32,848 nt of DNA from an uncultured Collinsella sp. (lineage in GTDB: Bacteria; Actinomycetota; Coriobacteriia; Coriobacteriales; Coriobacteriaceae): positions 1 to 32,848 of the forward strand of contig UQKU01000028.1 of the NCBI GenBank assembly GCA_900541675.1. The letters are read 5' to 3'. Each line of letters starts with the position of its first letter. Within the stretch, counting starts at the first letter, position 1. Under the pieces are notes generated by a model. That model saw nothing but the letters and a program-made list of their open reading frames with translations. It did not search any database and was not told where the DNA came from. Both the position numbers and the translations under genes were made by a program. Shown here in pieces: positions 24,932 through 32,848 of the stretch.

Positions 24932-26302
24932 ATGGCGTCTGCCGATCGTTCTACGTTGTTTATCAATGCGACCATTCTGGATGGCTCGGAGCATATGGAG
25001 CCGCAACCCGATATGGCCGTGGCCGTTGAGCGCGGTGTCATCACGTGGGTGGGGCCGAGTGCTGTGGCGCAGGCGCCTGCAGGTGCCGAGGTCATCGACC
25101 TGGCCGGCGCGTACCTCATGCCCGGCCTCATCAATATGCATGTGCACCTGTGCGGCTCGGGCAAGCCTGTCTCGGCCGGCGATGCGGGCGCACTTATGAA
25201 GAAGCTCGATAATCCCGTGGGCCGCGCCATCGTCCGCCACATCCTCAAAGGCAGCGCCCAGCAGCAGTTGGCAAGCGGCGTGACCACGGTGCGCGGTGCG
25301 GGTGACCCGCTGTTTGCCGATATTGCCGTGCGCAACGCTATCGACGCCGGCAAGTATCAGGGTCCGCGTCTGGTGGCGCCGGGAACGGGTTTCACGGTGC
25401 CGGGCGGTCACGGTGCGGGGCTGTTCGCGCAGGTCGCCGATACCCCCGATGAGGCGGCCGAACAAGTGCGTGACTTGTATGCGCGCGGTGCCGACGTCAT
25501 CAAGCTGTTCGTGACGGGCGGCGTGTTCGACGCGACCGAAGTAGGTGAGCCGGGCGTGCTGCGCATGCCGGTCGAGGTTGCCGCGGCGGCGTGCAAGGCT
25601 GCGCACGAGGTGGGCCTGCCGGTTATGGCTCATGTCGAGAGCACCGAGGGCGTGAAGGCCGCGCTTGAGGCCGGCGTCGATACGATCGAGCACGGTGCCC
25701 CGATGACTCCCGAGATCTTGGAACTGTACCGCGGCGCCGCGGGCACGCAGCTTGAGGGGCGTGCGCCCAGCGTTACCTGCACTATCAGCCCCGCGCTGCC
25801 GTTTGTGCTGCTCGATCCGGAGAAGACCCATTCGACCGACACGCAAAAGAAGAACGGCGACATTGTGTGTTCGGGCATCATCGAGAGCGCCCGTGCCGCA
25901 CTGGAAGCTGGCGTTAAGGTGGGCCTGGGCACGGACTCGAGCTGCTCGTTTGTGACGCAGTACGACATGTGGCGTGAGGTTGCCTATTTTGCCAAGTACG
26001 TGGGCGTGAGCAACGCCTTTGCGCTGCATACGGCTACGCAGATCAATGCCGAGCTGCTGGGGCTGGGCGGCGAGACCGGTACGATCGAGTGCGGCAAGGC
26101 TGCCGATATCTTGGTAACGCGCAAGAACCCGCTCGATGATCTGTGCGCACTGCGTGAGCCGACGTACGTGATGTGCCGTGGTGATCTGGTGCGCAAACTC
26201 AAGGTGAAGCGTATTCCCGAGGTGGACGCCGAGCTCGACGCGATTATGGCCATGCCTGCCGAGGCGTTGGCCGAGGAGCTTGCCCGCGACGGTGTGGCGT
26301 AG
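24932..26302 (+). CDS. Metal-dependent amidohydrolase (imidazolonepropionase / prolidase-like)
   Basis: Cytoplasmic hydrolase of the amidohydrolase superfamily, 456 residues. The metal centre residues are all visible: His70 and His72 in NMHVHL, Lys191 (likely carboxylated) in VIKLFVTGG, His234 in VMAHVES, His254 in TIEHGAP and Asp335 in GLGTDSS. The order and spacing fit the subgroup that includes imidazolonepropionase-like proteins and Xaa-Pro dipeptidases, with the final beta-sandwich strand ADILVTRKNPLDDL near the end. The exact substrate cannot be told. The ATG at 24932 has GGGGAGGAG just upstream; a longer frame from 24803 is rejected. It stands alone and ends at a strong terminator. Confidence 0.9.
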   Translation: MASADRSTLFINATILDGSEHMEPQPDMAVAVERGVITWVGPSAVAQAPAGAEVIDLAGAYLMPGLINMHVHLCGSGKPVSAGDAGALMKKLDNPVGRAIVRHILKGSAQQQLASGVTTVRGAGDPLFADIAVRNAIDAGKYQGPRLVAPGTGFTVPGGHGAGLFAQVADTPDEAAEQVRDLYARGADVIKLFVTGGVFDATEVGEPGVLRMPVEVAAAACKAAHEVGLPVMAHVESTEGVKAALEAGVDTIEHGAPMTPEILELYRGAAGTQLEGRAPSVTCTISPALPFVLLDPEKTHSTDTQKKNGDIVCSGIIESARAALEAGVKVGLGTDSSCSFVTQYDMWREVAYFAKYVGVSNAFALHTATQINAELLGLGGETGTIECGKAADILVTRKNPLDDLCALREPTYVMCRGDLVRKLKVKRIPEVDAELDAIMAMPAEALAEELARDGVA

Positions 26303-26335
26303 ACGAGTCAAAGGGACAGCTCCGTTGCCGCATAC

Positions 26336-26373
26336 AAAAAGCCGAGGTCTCAACACGAGGCCTCGGCTTTTTT
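26336..26373. terminator. Bidirectional terminator between the amidohydrolase and zinc-ribbon genes
   Basis: Stem GCCGAGGTCT (26341-26350) with AGGCCTCGGC (26358-26367, one G-T pair), preceded by AAAAA and followed by TTTTTT, so it has a T tract on both strands. It serves the plus-strand amidohydrolase and may also stop the minus-strand gene. Confidence 0.88.
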
Positions 26374-26395
26374 ATCGAACAAATACTTAAGATTT

Positions 26396-26424
26396 GGGAC
26401 AAACAAACCTGATTAATTTGTCCC
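26396..26424. repeat. GGGACAAA hairpin at the 3' end of the zinc-ribbon gene
   Basis: Perfect 8-bp inverted repeat GGGACAAA (26396-26403) / TTTGTCCC (26417-26424) with a 13-base spacer containing AAACCTG, a word also present at 4338-4344. It lies 11 bases after the minus-strand stop. Possible terminator or a member of the GTCCC palindrome set. Confidence 0.6.
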
Positions 26425-26435
26425 GCGTGCGGGCG

Positions 26436-26909
26436 CTAGGAGCGGGTTTCCATCTTGGCGTGGCACTTGGGGCAGGTGACGCGGATCTTGCCTTTGCCCT
26501 TGGGGACGGAGAGCATCTGGCCGCAGTTGGGGCACTTGAGGTATGCCGTAGTTTTGCGGCCCTTCCACATCTTCTTGGCCGTGCGCTTGGCACGCTCAAA
26601 GTCTTCCTTGCTCGTTCCAGCTGCGCGCGAGGTGCTGGCCGCTGCAGTTCCACCGCCCAAGCTGGCGACGAACTTGCCCAAGCCGGGGACGTTCGCGGTC
26701 GCGGCGACAAAGGCCGCGTTTTCCTTGCGGCGGGCGTCGATGTTTTTGGACAGGCCGCGCAGCACGCCGAGCACGATCACGGCGATGGCAATCCAGCTGA
26801 GCCACTGGATGCGGGCTATCGATCCGATCATCGCGATGACGATGCCGGCAAAACCCATCACGATGGTGAGTTCATCGGCACCATTGCGACCCTTCATAAA
26901 GTCATTCAT
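26436..26909 (-). CDS. Small membrane protein with C-terminal zinc ribbon
   Basis: A 157-residue protein of unknown role. Two adjacent hydrophobic segments (about residues 14-30 and 36-52) anchor it as a hairpin. A basic Ala/Ser-rich linker follows, then a C-terminal four-cysteine zinc ribbon with Cys126, Cys129, Cys146 and Cys149 (LKCPNCG and VTCPKCH). Such ribbons may bind nucleic acid or protein, or sense metal. The start complementary to 26907-26909 is preferred because AAAGGTAA lies just upstream; ten extra residues from 26939 contain no ribosome site. It is read in the same direction as the copper operon, 147 bp downstream of csoR, with a strong palindromic region between, so it is probably a separate unit. 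Confidence 0.82.
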   Translation of the reverse strand: MNDFMKGRNGADELTIVMGFAGIVIAMIGSIARIQWLSWIAIAVIVLGVLRGLSKNIDARRKENAAFVAATANVPGLGKFVASLGGGTAAASTSRAAGTSKEDFERAKRTAKKMWKGRKTTAYLKCPNCGQMLSVPKGKGKIRVTCPKCHAKMETRS

Positions 26910-26964
26910 GCAAATTACCTTTCGTTCGATATGCTGCACGCCTTTATACCCGATTTAGAGCAAG

Positions 26965-27032
26965 GGGGACAGGTTAATCTACACCAAGGTGGTGCAAACA
27001 TACCTGTCCCCGATACACCAAGATGGTGCAAA
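26965..27032. repeat. Composite palindrome with two copies of a 19-bp dyad
   Basis: An outer perfect 10-bp stem, GGGGACAGGT (26965-26974) with ACCTGTCCCC (27002-27011), encloses TACACCAAGGTGGTGCAAA (26980-26998). The same 19-mer with one change lies at 27014-27032, 34 bp further on. Each 19-mer holds the dyad CACCA-n3-TGGTG. The region lies between csoR and the zinc-ribbon gene, both minus strand. It could end the copper operon or be a two-site operator for the downstream gene. Confidence 0.7.
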
Positions 27033-27056
27033 GAAGTCTGCCCTCAATGTCCCCAA

Positions 27057-27329
27057 TTACTTGGAGAGCTTGTCGACGACGCGTTCGATCTCGGCGAGCT
27101 TGGCGGCTTTGAGGTCTTCGTCGCCCGATTCGATTGCCGAAGTCACGCAGCCCTCGATATGCGCCTTGAGCACGTCGGCGTTAATGCGCGCGAGGAGCGC
27201 CTGTGTGGCCATAAGCTGCGTGGAAATATCGACGCAATAGCGGTCCTCCTCGACCATCCGCAGGATGCCGTCGATCTGACCGCGTGCCGTCTTGAGCATG
27301 CGGGTCACCGATTTGTGGTCTGCCATCAT
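27057..27329 (-). CDS. csoR: Copper-sensing repressor CsoR
   Basis: Four-helix DNA-binding repressor of the CsoR/RcnR family, 90 residues, which releases its operator when it binds Cu(I). The metal ligands are all present: Cys32 (in DRYCVDIST), His57 and Cys61 (in KAHIEGCV), the Cys-His-Cys set diagnostic of copper-type CsoR. The N-terminal RMLKTARGQIDGILRMVEED helix is typical. It is the last gene of the minus-strand copA-copZ-csoR operon, 41 bp after copZ, and a matching G-tract operator lies at the copA promoter. The start complementary to 27327-27329 follows GAGGACC; the second Met is also possible. Confidence 0.92.
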   Translation of the reverse strand: MMADHKSVTRMLKTARGQIDGILRMVEEDRYCVDISTQLMATQALLARINADVLKAHIEGCVTSAIESGDEDLKAAKLAEIERVVDKLSK

Positions 27330-27370
27330 GGCGGGTCCTCGTTTCTGGTCGGGGGGGTACGTGCGGGTCG

Positions 27371-27592
27371 TTACGCGGCGGTCACGGACAGGGCGTGGAA
27401 CTTCTCGCCGGCGCCCTCGACGGCGGCAGCGAGCTGCTCAGCGGTCACGGTGTCGGCGCACTCCACCTGGACGGTCTGGGTCTCGTGATCGGCGTCGGCA
27501 TCGGTCACGCCGGCTACGTTGAGCAGCGCGGTCTCGACAGTAGCGTCGCAGTGGCCGCACATGAGGCCGGAAGTCTTAATCGTGTAACGCAT
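27371..27592 (-). CDS. copZ: Copper chaperone (heavy-metal-associated domain), CopZ-like
   Basis: Cytoplasmic Cu(I) carrier of 73 residues, a single HMA domain with the ferredoxin-like pattern and the metal site MCGHC (Cys12, Cys15). It would pass copper to CopA or to CsoR. The site is CGHC rather than the more common CxxC with Ala or Asn residues; His between the cysteines is seen in several actinobacterial CopZ proteins. The ATG complementary to 27590-27592 is preceded by AGAGGAA. It lies 147 bp downstream of copA, with a large hairpin between, and 41 bp upstream of csoR. Confidence 0.92.
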   Translation of the reverse strand: MRYTIKTSGLMCGHCDATVETALLNVAGVTDADADHETQTVQVECADTVTAEQLAAAVEGAGEKFHALSVTAA

Positions 27593-27621
27593 GGGTATTC
27601 CTCTCTGTTATGTCGGCTTTC

Positions 27622-27707
27622 CCAGGCACCCGACCTTGACCTTCAAGCCGTCGCTCGCGTACCAAAGTACGCGTCGCTCCTCTTTCAGGTCAATCTCGGG
27701 CACCTGG
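27622..27707. repeat. Large imperfect hairpin between copA and copZ
   Basis: Two 41-nt arms around a CAAA loop; about 28 of 41 positions pair. The terminal stem GCGTAC-CAAA-GTACGC is perfect, as are CCAGG, CCCGA and TTGACCT blocks, separated mainly by symmetric two-base mismatches. No T run follows on the minus strand, so it is more likely an mRNA processing or stabilising element that sets copA:copZ ratios, or a decayed palindromic repeat. Confidence 0.65.
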
Positions 27708-27739
27708 AAAACCCGTTCTAAATGGACTTAATGGTGAGC

Positions 27740-30079
27740 CTATTTTGCCACTTTCGGCTTAAAGGTTCGCAGGCGTAGAGCGTTGCTTACGACGCACACG
27801 CTCGACAGGCTCATGGCCGCAGCGCCAAACATCGGCGAGAGCTGCCATCCGGTGAGCGGGAAGAATACGCCCGCCGCCAGCGGAATGCCGATGCCGTTGT
27901 AGAACAGCGCCCAGAACAGGTCCTGCTTGATGTTGCGGATCGTGGCGCGCGAAAGCTCGATGGCGCGGGCGACGTCCATGAGGTCGCTGCGCATGAGTAC
28001 CACGTCGGCGCCCTCCTTGGCGATGTCGGCGCCGGTGCCAATGGCAAGGCCCACGTCGGCGCGCGCCAGGGCGGGGGAGTCGTTGATGCCGTCGCCCACC
28101 ATGGCGACCTTGCTGCCCGCATCCTGCAGTTCGCGCACGTGGCGTTCCTTGTCGGCGGGCAGGACGTCGGCGATGACCTGCGCACGGTCGAGTCCCACAC
28201 GGTGGGCGATTGCTTCGGCAGTGACGCGGTTGTCGCCGGTGAGCATGCGCACGTCGACGCCGAGCTTGCGGAGCGCGGCGATGGCCTCGGCGCTCGTCTC
28301 CTTGACCTCGTCAGCCACGGCAATGGTGCCGGCAAGCTCGCCGTTCTTGGCAAAGAACAGCGGCGTCTTGCCTTCGGCAGCAAATTGCTCGGCAAGACCC
28401 GCGGGCACGGTAACGCCCAACTCGTTCATCAGGCACACGTTACCAGCGGCAATGGCGTTTTGCCCCTCGCGTGCCGTAACGCCACGACCGGGCACGGCAG
28501 CAAAGTCCTCGACCATGCGCGCGACGATTCCGCGCGACTCGCACTCGGCCATAATCGCCTCGGCCAGCGGGTGCTCGCTCGAGCGCTCCAACGCGGCGGC
28601 CAGCTTGAGCAGTGCCTTTTCGCTCATGGTGGGCGAGCCGTCGGCACGTGCGGCAACCACGATATCGGTCACGGCCGGCTTGCCTCGGGTGACGGTGCCC
28701 GTCTTATCGAGCACCACGGCGCCCACGCTGCGCAGGTTCTCTAGCGCCTCGGCGCTCTTAAACAGAATGCCCATTTCGGCGCCCTTGCCGGTGCCCACCA
28801 TAATGGCGACGGGCGTGGCCAGACCCAGTGCGCACGGACAGCTGATCACCAGCACGGCCACGGCGGAGGTGAGCGCCTCGTTTATGCTGCCGGTCAGTGC
28901 CATCCACACCGCAAAGGTTGCGGCCGAAATCACGAACACCACGGGCACGAACACGCCGGCGACCTTGTCGGCCATGCGGGCGATGGGCGCCTTGGTAGCG
29001 TTGGCGTCCTCGACGAGCTGGATAATCTTGGCGAGCGACGTATCGGCGCCCACACGCGTGGCGCGGAAGGTAAACGAGCCCGTGCGGTTGACCGTGGCCG
29101 CATTGACAGTGTCGCCGGCGGTCTTCTCCACGGGAATGGATTCGCCGGTGAGCGCGCTTTCGTCCACGGCCGAGCTGCCATCGAGCACCACGCCGTCAAC
29201 GGGGATGGACTCGCCGGGGCGCACACGCAGCACCTGGCCGGGCAGAATGGCATCGACGTCGACGGTGGCCTCGATACCGTCCTCGGCCACGACGGTCGCG
29301 GTCTTGGGTGCTAAGTCGATGAGCGCCTCGATAGCGCCGCCGGTTTTGGACTTGCTGCGCGTCTCGAGGTATTTGCCCACGGTGACGAGCGACAGGATGG
29401 TGCCGGCGCTCTCAAAATATAGGTTGTCCATGCTCGTCATCATGGCCTCGTGCACCTGACCTGCGGCTAGCTGGTCGGCCATGATGAACATGGCGTAGAG
29501 CGACCAGGCGATGGACGCGGTGGCGCCCACGGCGATGAGGGCGTCCATGATAGGCGCGCCGTGCGCGAGCGATTTAAACCCATTGATAAAGTACGCGTCG
29601 TTGACATAGACGATGGGGATGAGCAGGACGAGCTCGGTGAGGGCGAGCGTCATGCTGTGGGCATGGTCGGTGAAGACGCCGGGCAGTGGCCAACCGAGCA
29701 TGTGCCCCATGCCTATGTAGAACAGCGGGATGAGGAAGATGATCGAGACGATGAGGCGGGTGCGCATGGCAGAGGCGGCGGCCTCCAACTTTTTGGTCGG
29801 CGACTCCATATGCGCGGCGCCGGACCTGGCTTGCGCACTTCCGCTTTGGACAGCGTCGGTGCCCGTGCTGATGGGCGAGGCCGAGTAGCCCGCGCGGTCG
29901 ACAGCGGTGCAGATGTCGTCGGAGGTGACCTGCGCGGGGTCGTAGTCGACCATCATGGAACCGGCGAGCAGGTTGACCGCGACGCTTTGGACGCCGTCGA
30001 GTTTGCTCACGGCGCGATCCACATGCGCCTGGCAGGCGGCGCATGTCATGCCGCCCACGTCGAACTTATCTTGAGCCAT
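27740..30079 (-). CDS. copA: Cu(I)-exporting P1B-type ATPase CopA
   Basis: Membrane copper-export pump of 779 residues. A single N-terminal HMA domain carries GMTCAAC (Cys13, Cys16). Then follow two membrane helix pairs, the actuator motif TGES (311-314), the membrane metal site CPC (414-416), the phosphorylated Asp458 in DKTGT, the SEHP motif (501-504) and GDGIND (662-667). Tyr727-Asn728 and M756-x2-S759 in the last helices are the Cu(I)-specific signature, so this is a copper rather than zinc or cobalt pump. The start has AAAGGAG upstream. It is the first gene of copA-copZ-csoR and has a CsoR-type operator in its promoter. Confidence 0.96.
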   Translation of the reverse strand: MAQDKFDVGGMTCAACQAHVDRAVSKLDGVQSVAVNLLAGSMMVDYDPAQVTSDDICTAVDRAGYSASPISTGTDAVQSGSAQARSGAAHMESPTKKLEAAASAMRTRLIVSIIFLIPLFYIGMGHMLGWPLPGVFTDHAHSMTLALTELVLLIPIVYVNDAYFINGFKSLAHGAPIMDALIAVGATASIAWSLYAMFIMADQLAAGQVHEAMMTSMDNLYFESAGTILSLVTVGKYLETRSKSKTGGAIEALIDLAPKTATVVAEDGIEATVDVDAILPGQVLRVRPGESIPVDGVVLDGSSAVDESALTGESIPVEKTAGDTVNAATVNRTGSFTFRATRVGADTSLAKIIQLVEDANATKAPIARMADKVAGVFVPVVFVISAATFAVWMALTGSINEALTSAVAVLVISCPCALGLATPVAIMVGTGKGAEMGILFKSAEALENLRSVGAVVLDKTGTVTRGKPAVTDIVVAARADGSPTMSEKALLKLAAALERSSEHPLAEAIMAECESRGIVARMVEDFAAVPGRGVTAREGQNAIAAGNVCLMNELGVTVPAGLAEQFAAEGKTPLFFAKNGELAGTIAVADEVKETSAEAIAALRKLGVDVRMLTGDNRVTAEAIAHRVGLDRAQVIADVLPADKERHVRELQDAGSKVAMVGDGINDSPALARADVGLAIGTGADIAKEGADVVLMRSDLMDVARAIELSRATIRNIKQDLFWALFYNGIGIPLAAGVFFPLTGWQLSPMFGAAAMSLSSVCVVSNALRLRTFKPKVAK

Positions 30080-30126
30080 GGTTTCTCCTTTCTGCAGTTC
30101 GGTGTTGGAATTGTTAACCTGCCGAT

Positions 30127-30157
30127 ACTATACACCCATACCCCCTGGGGGTGTCCA
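30127..30157 (-). promoter_or_regulatory. copA promoter with CsoR-type operator
   Basis: On the minus strand TGGACA (30152-30157) and TATAGT (30127-30132) are 19 bp apart. Between and over them lies the G/C-tract inverted repeat ACCCCC-T-GGGGGT (30140-30152), within a slightly longer dyad 30138-30154. Such G-tract palindromes are the usual CsoR-family operators, so copper would relieve repression by the operon's own CsoR. Confidence 0.75.
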
Positions 30158-30229
30158 GTGGGGATGAAAATGTATGACATTTCGCTACAGATGCGGGTGG
30201 CTGCTCAATCGTTGGCAGCTCATGTCAAA

Positions 30230-30368
30230 CATCTCGATCTGTAACATCTAGCGGGGAAAATGACCTCTAACTGTTACAGATCGAGATTATGTTTTGCGAT
30301 GTTTGAGTTCGTCTCAATCTGTAACGTGTAGACCCGGTTTTGTCTCGTAACTGTTACAGATTGAGACA
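30230..30368. repeat. Palindromic elements I and J, opposite orientation
   Basis: Elements at 30230-30288 and 30310-30368, separated by 21 bp (80-bp period), between the divergent copA and helicase genes. J carries GTCTCAATCTGTAAC on the left and GTTACAGATTGAGAC on the right, a matched change relative to I (CGA/TCG). The J centre, read on the minus strand, contains ACAAAACCGGGTCTA and so matches elements A and F; I reads on the plus strand. Confidence 0.87.
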
Positions 30369-30639
30369 ATCGGCCCAGGCCCGCCTCGTCCGCTCCGTCA
30401 TCTGTGGTTTACGTGGGGGCATGCGAAGCACGGGTATACTAACCCGCGGCGAATCTGCTCCATCGCTTAGGGCCGCTGCGTCTGGACGGCGCGTGATAGG
30501 GCTGCCAAAGCGATCGCCAGCGTGCTGAGCAACGTCCTCTCTGTGCGCACCCGTTTTTGTATGTATTAGCGCACTACCAAGCACGCCTGCGCGGCCGCAT
30601 GCCGCGCCCATTGCGCGTGCAGATAAGGAACAACAACAT
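30369..30639 (+). other. Helicase upstream region and probable long 5' leader
   Basis: About 270 bp without a gene. TATACT at 30435-30440 is a good -10 candidate (no well-spaced -35), which would give a leader of about 195 nt. Within it, GTGCGCAC followed by CCGTTTTT (about 30543-30558) could form a small attenuator. Long leaders are known for cold-shock DEAD-box helicase genes. Ribosome site AAGGA at 30625-30629. Confidence 0.45.

Positions 30640-32848
<2,209 letters not shown>

Noticed and set aside
30230..30368. The 59-bp palindromes as ordinary terminators
   Set aside because: They lack T tracts after the stem, occur upstream of divergent genes as well as downstream, and several neighbouring genes already have proper terminators.

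Overview
The window is GC-rich, densely coded bacterial DNA from a heterotrophic, probably anaerobic Gram-positive-type organism of the class Coriobacteriia, most likely Collinsella or a close relative. This placement is inferred from base composition, gene content (FtsEX, SmpB, rubredoxin, a peptidoglycan amino-sugar PTS, GOGAT) and many short GTCCC-containing intergenic palindromes; no marker comparison was possible. Most genes are housekeeping. The right edge ends in a G/C homopolymer that looks like a contig end.

Layout: (1) 1-4204: ftsE (with a long Ala/Pro-rich N-terminal extension)-ftsX, then RNase R. (2) 4338-5673: a solitary small serine recombinase and a VanZ-like membrane protein. 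(3) 5804-10321: a MurNAc salvage cluster, murR-like regulator/murQ/murP/mupG; uptake by the PTS, cleavage of MurNAc6P-GlcNAc by MupG and removal of the lactyl ether by MurQ form a consistent pathway. (4) 10414-11690: an ArsC/Spx-like protein, a short unknown protein on the minus strand, and a tRNA-Gln(CTG)/tRNA-Glu(CTC) pair. (5) 11788-14110: a TPR-like gene overlapping smpB, then a flavin reductase-like protein and a rubredoxin. (6) 14418-15674: an Nramp metal transporter on the minus strand. (7) 16197-22381: gltB-gltD. (8) 22736-26302: an unknown protein, a putative PD-(D/E)XK nuclease-like protein and an amidohydrolase. (9) 26436-30079, minus strand: a zinc-ribbon membrane protein and the copper operon copA-copZ-csoR. 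(10) 30640-end: a DEAD-box RNA helicase with an RGG-like tail, running off the window.

The most striking non-coding signal is a family of ten 59-bp palindromic elements (one is 58 bp) in five intergenic clusters. Each has about 16-nt arms based on TGTCTCGATCTGTAAC and a semi-variable, oriented centre. When clustered they repeat with an almost fixed 80-bp period (59-bp unit plus 21-22-bp spacer). Arm changes are compensated on the other side in several units, which argues for a selected hairpin or cruciform, or for recent duplication. One copy lies just before, and two just after, the nuclease-like gene at 23594-24637. That layout resembles REP elements around RAYT genes, but the link is a hypothesis. 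A second, looser set of hairpins contains GGGACAG/CTGTCCC cores.
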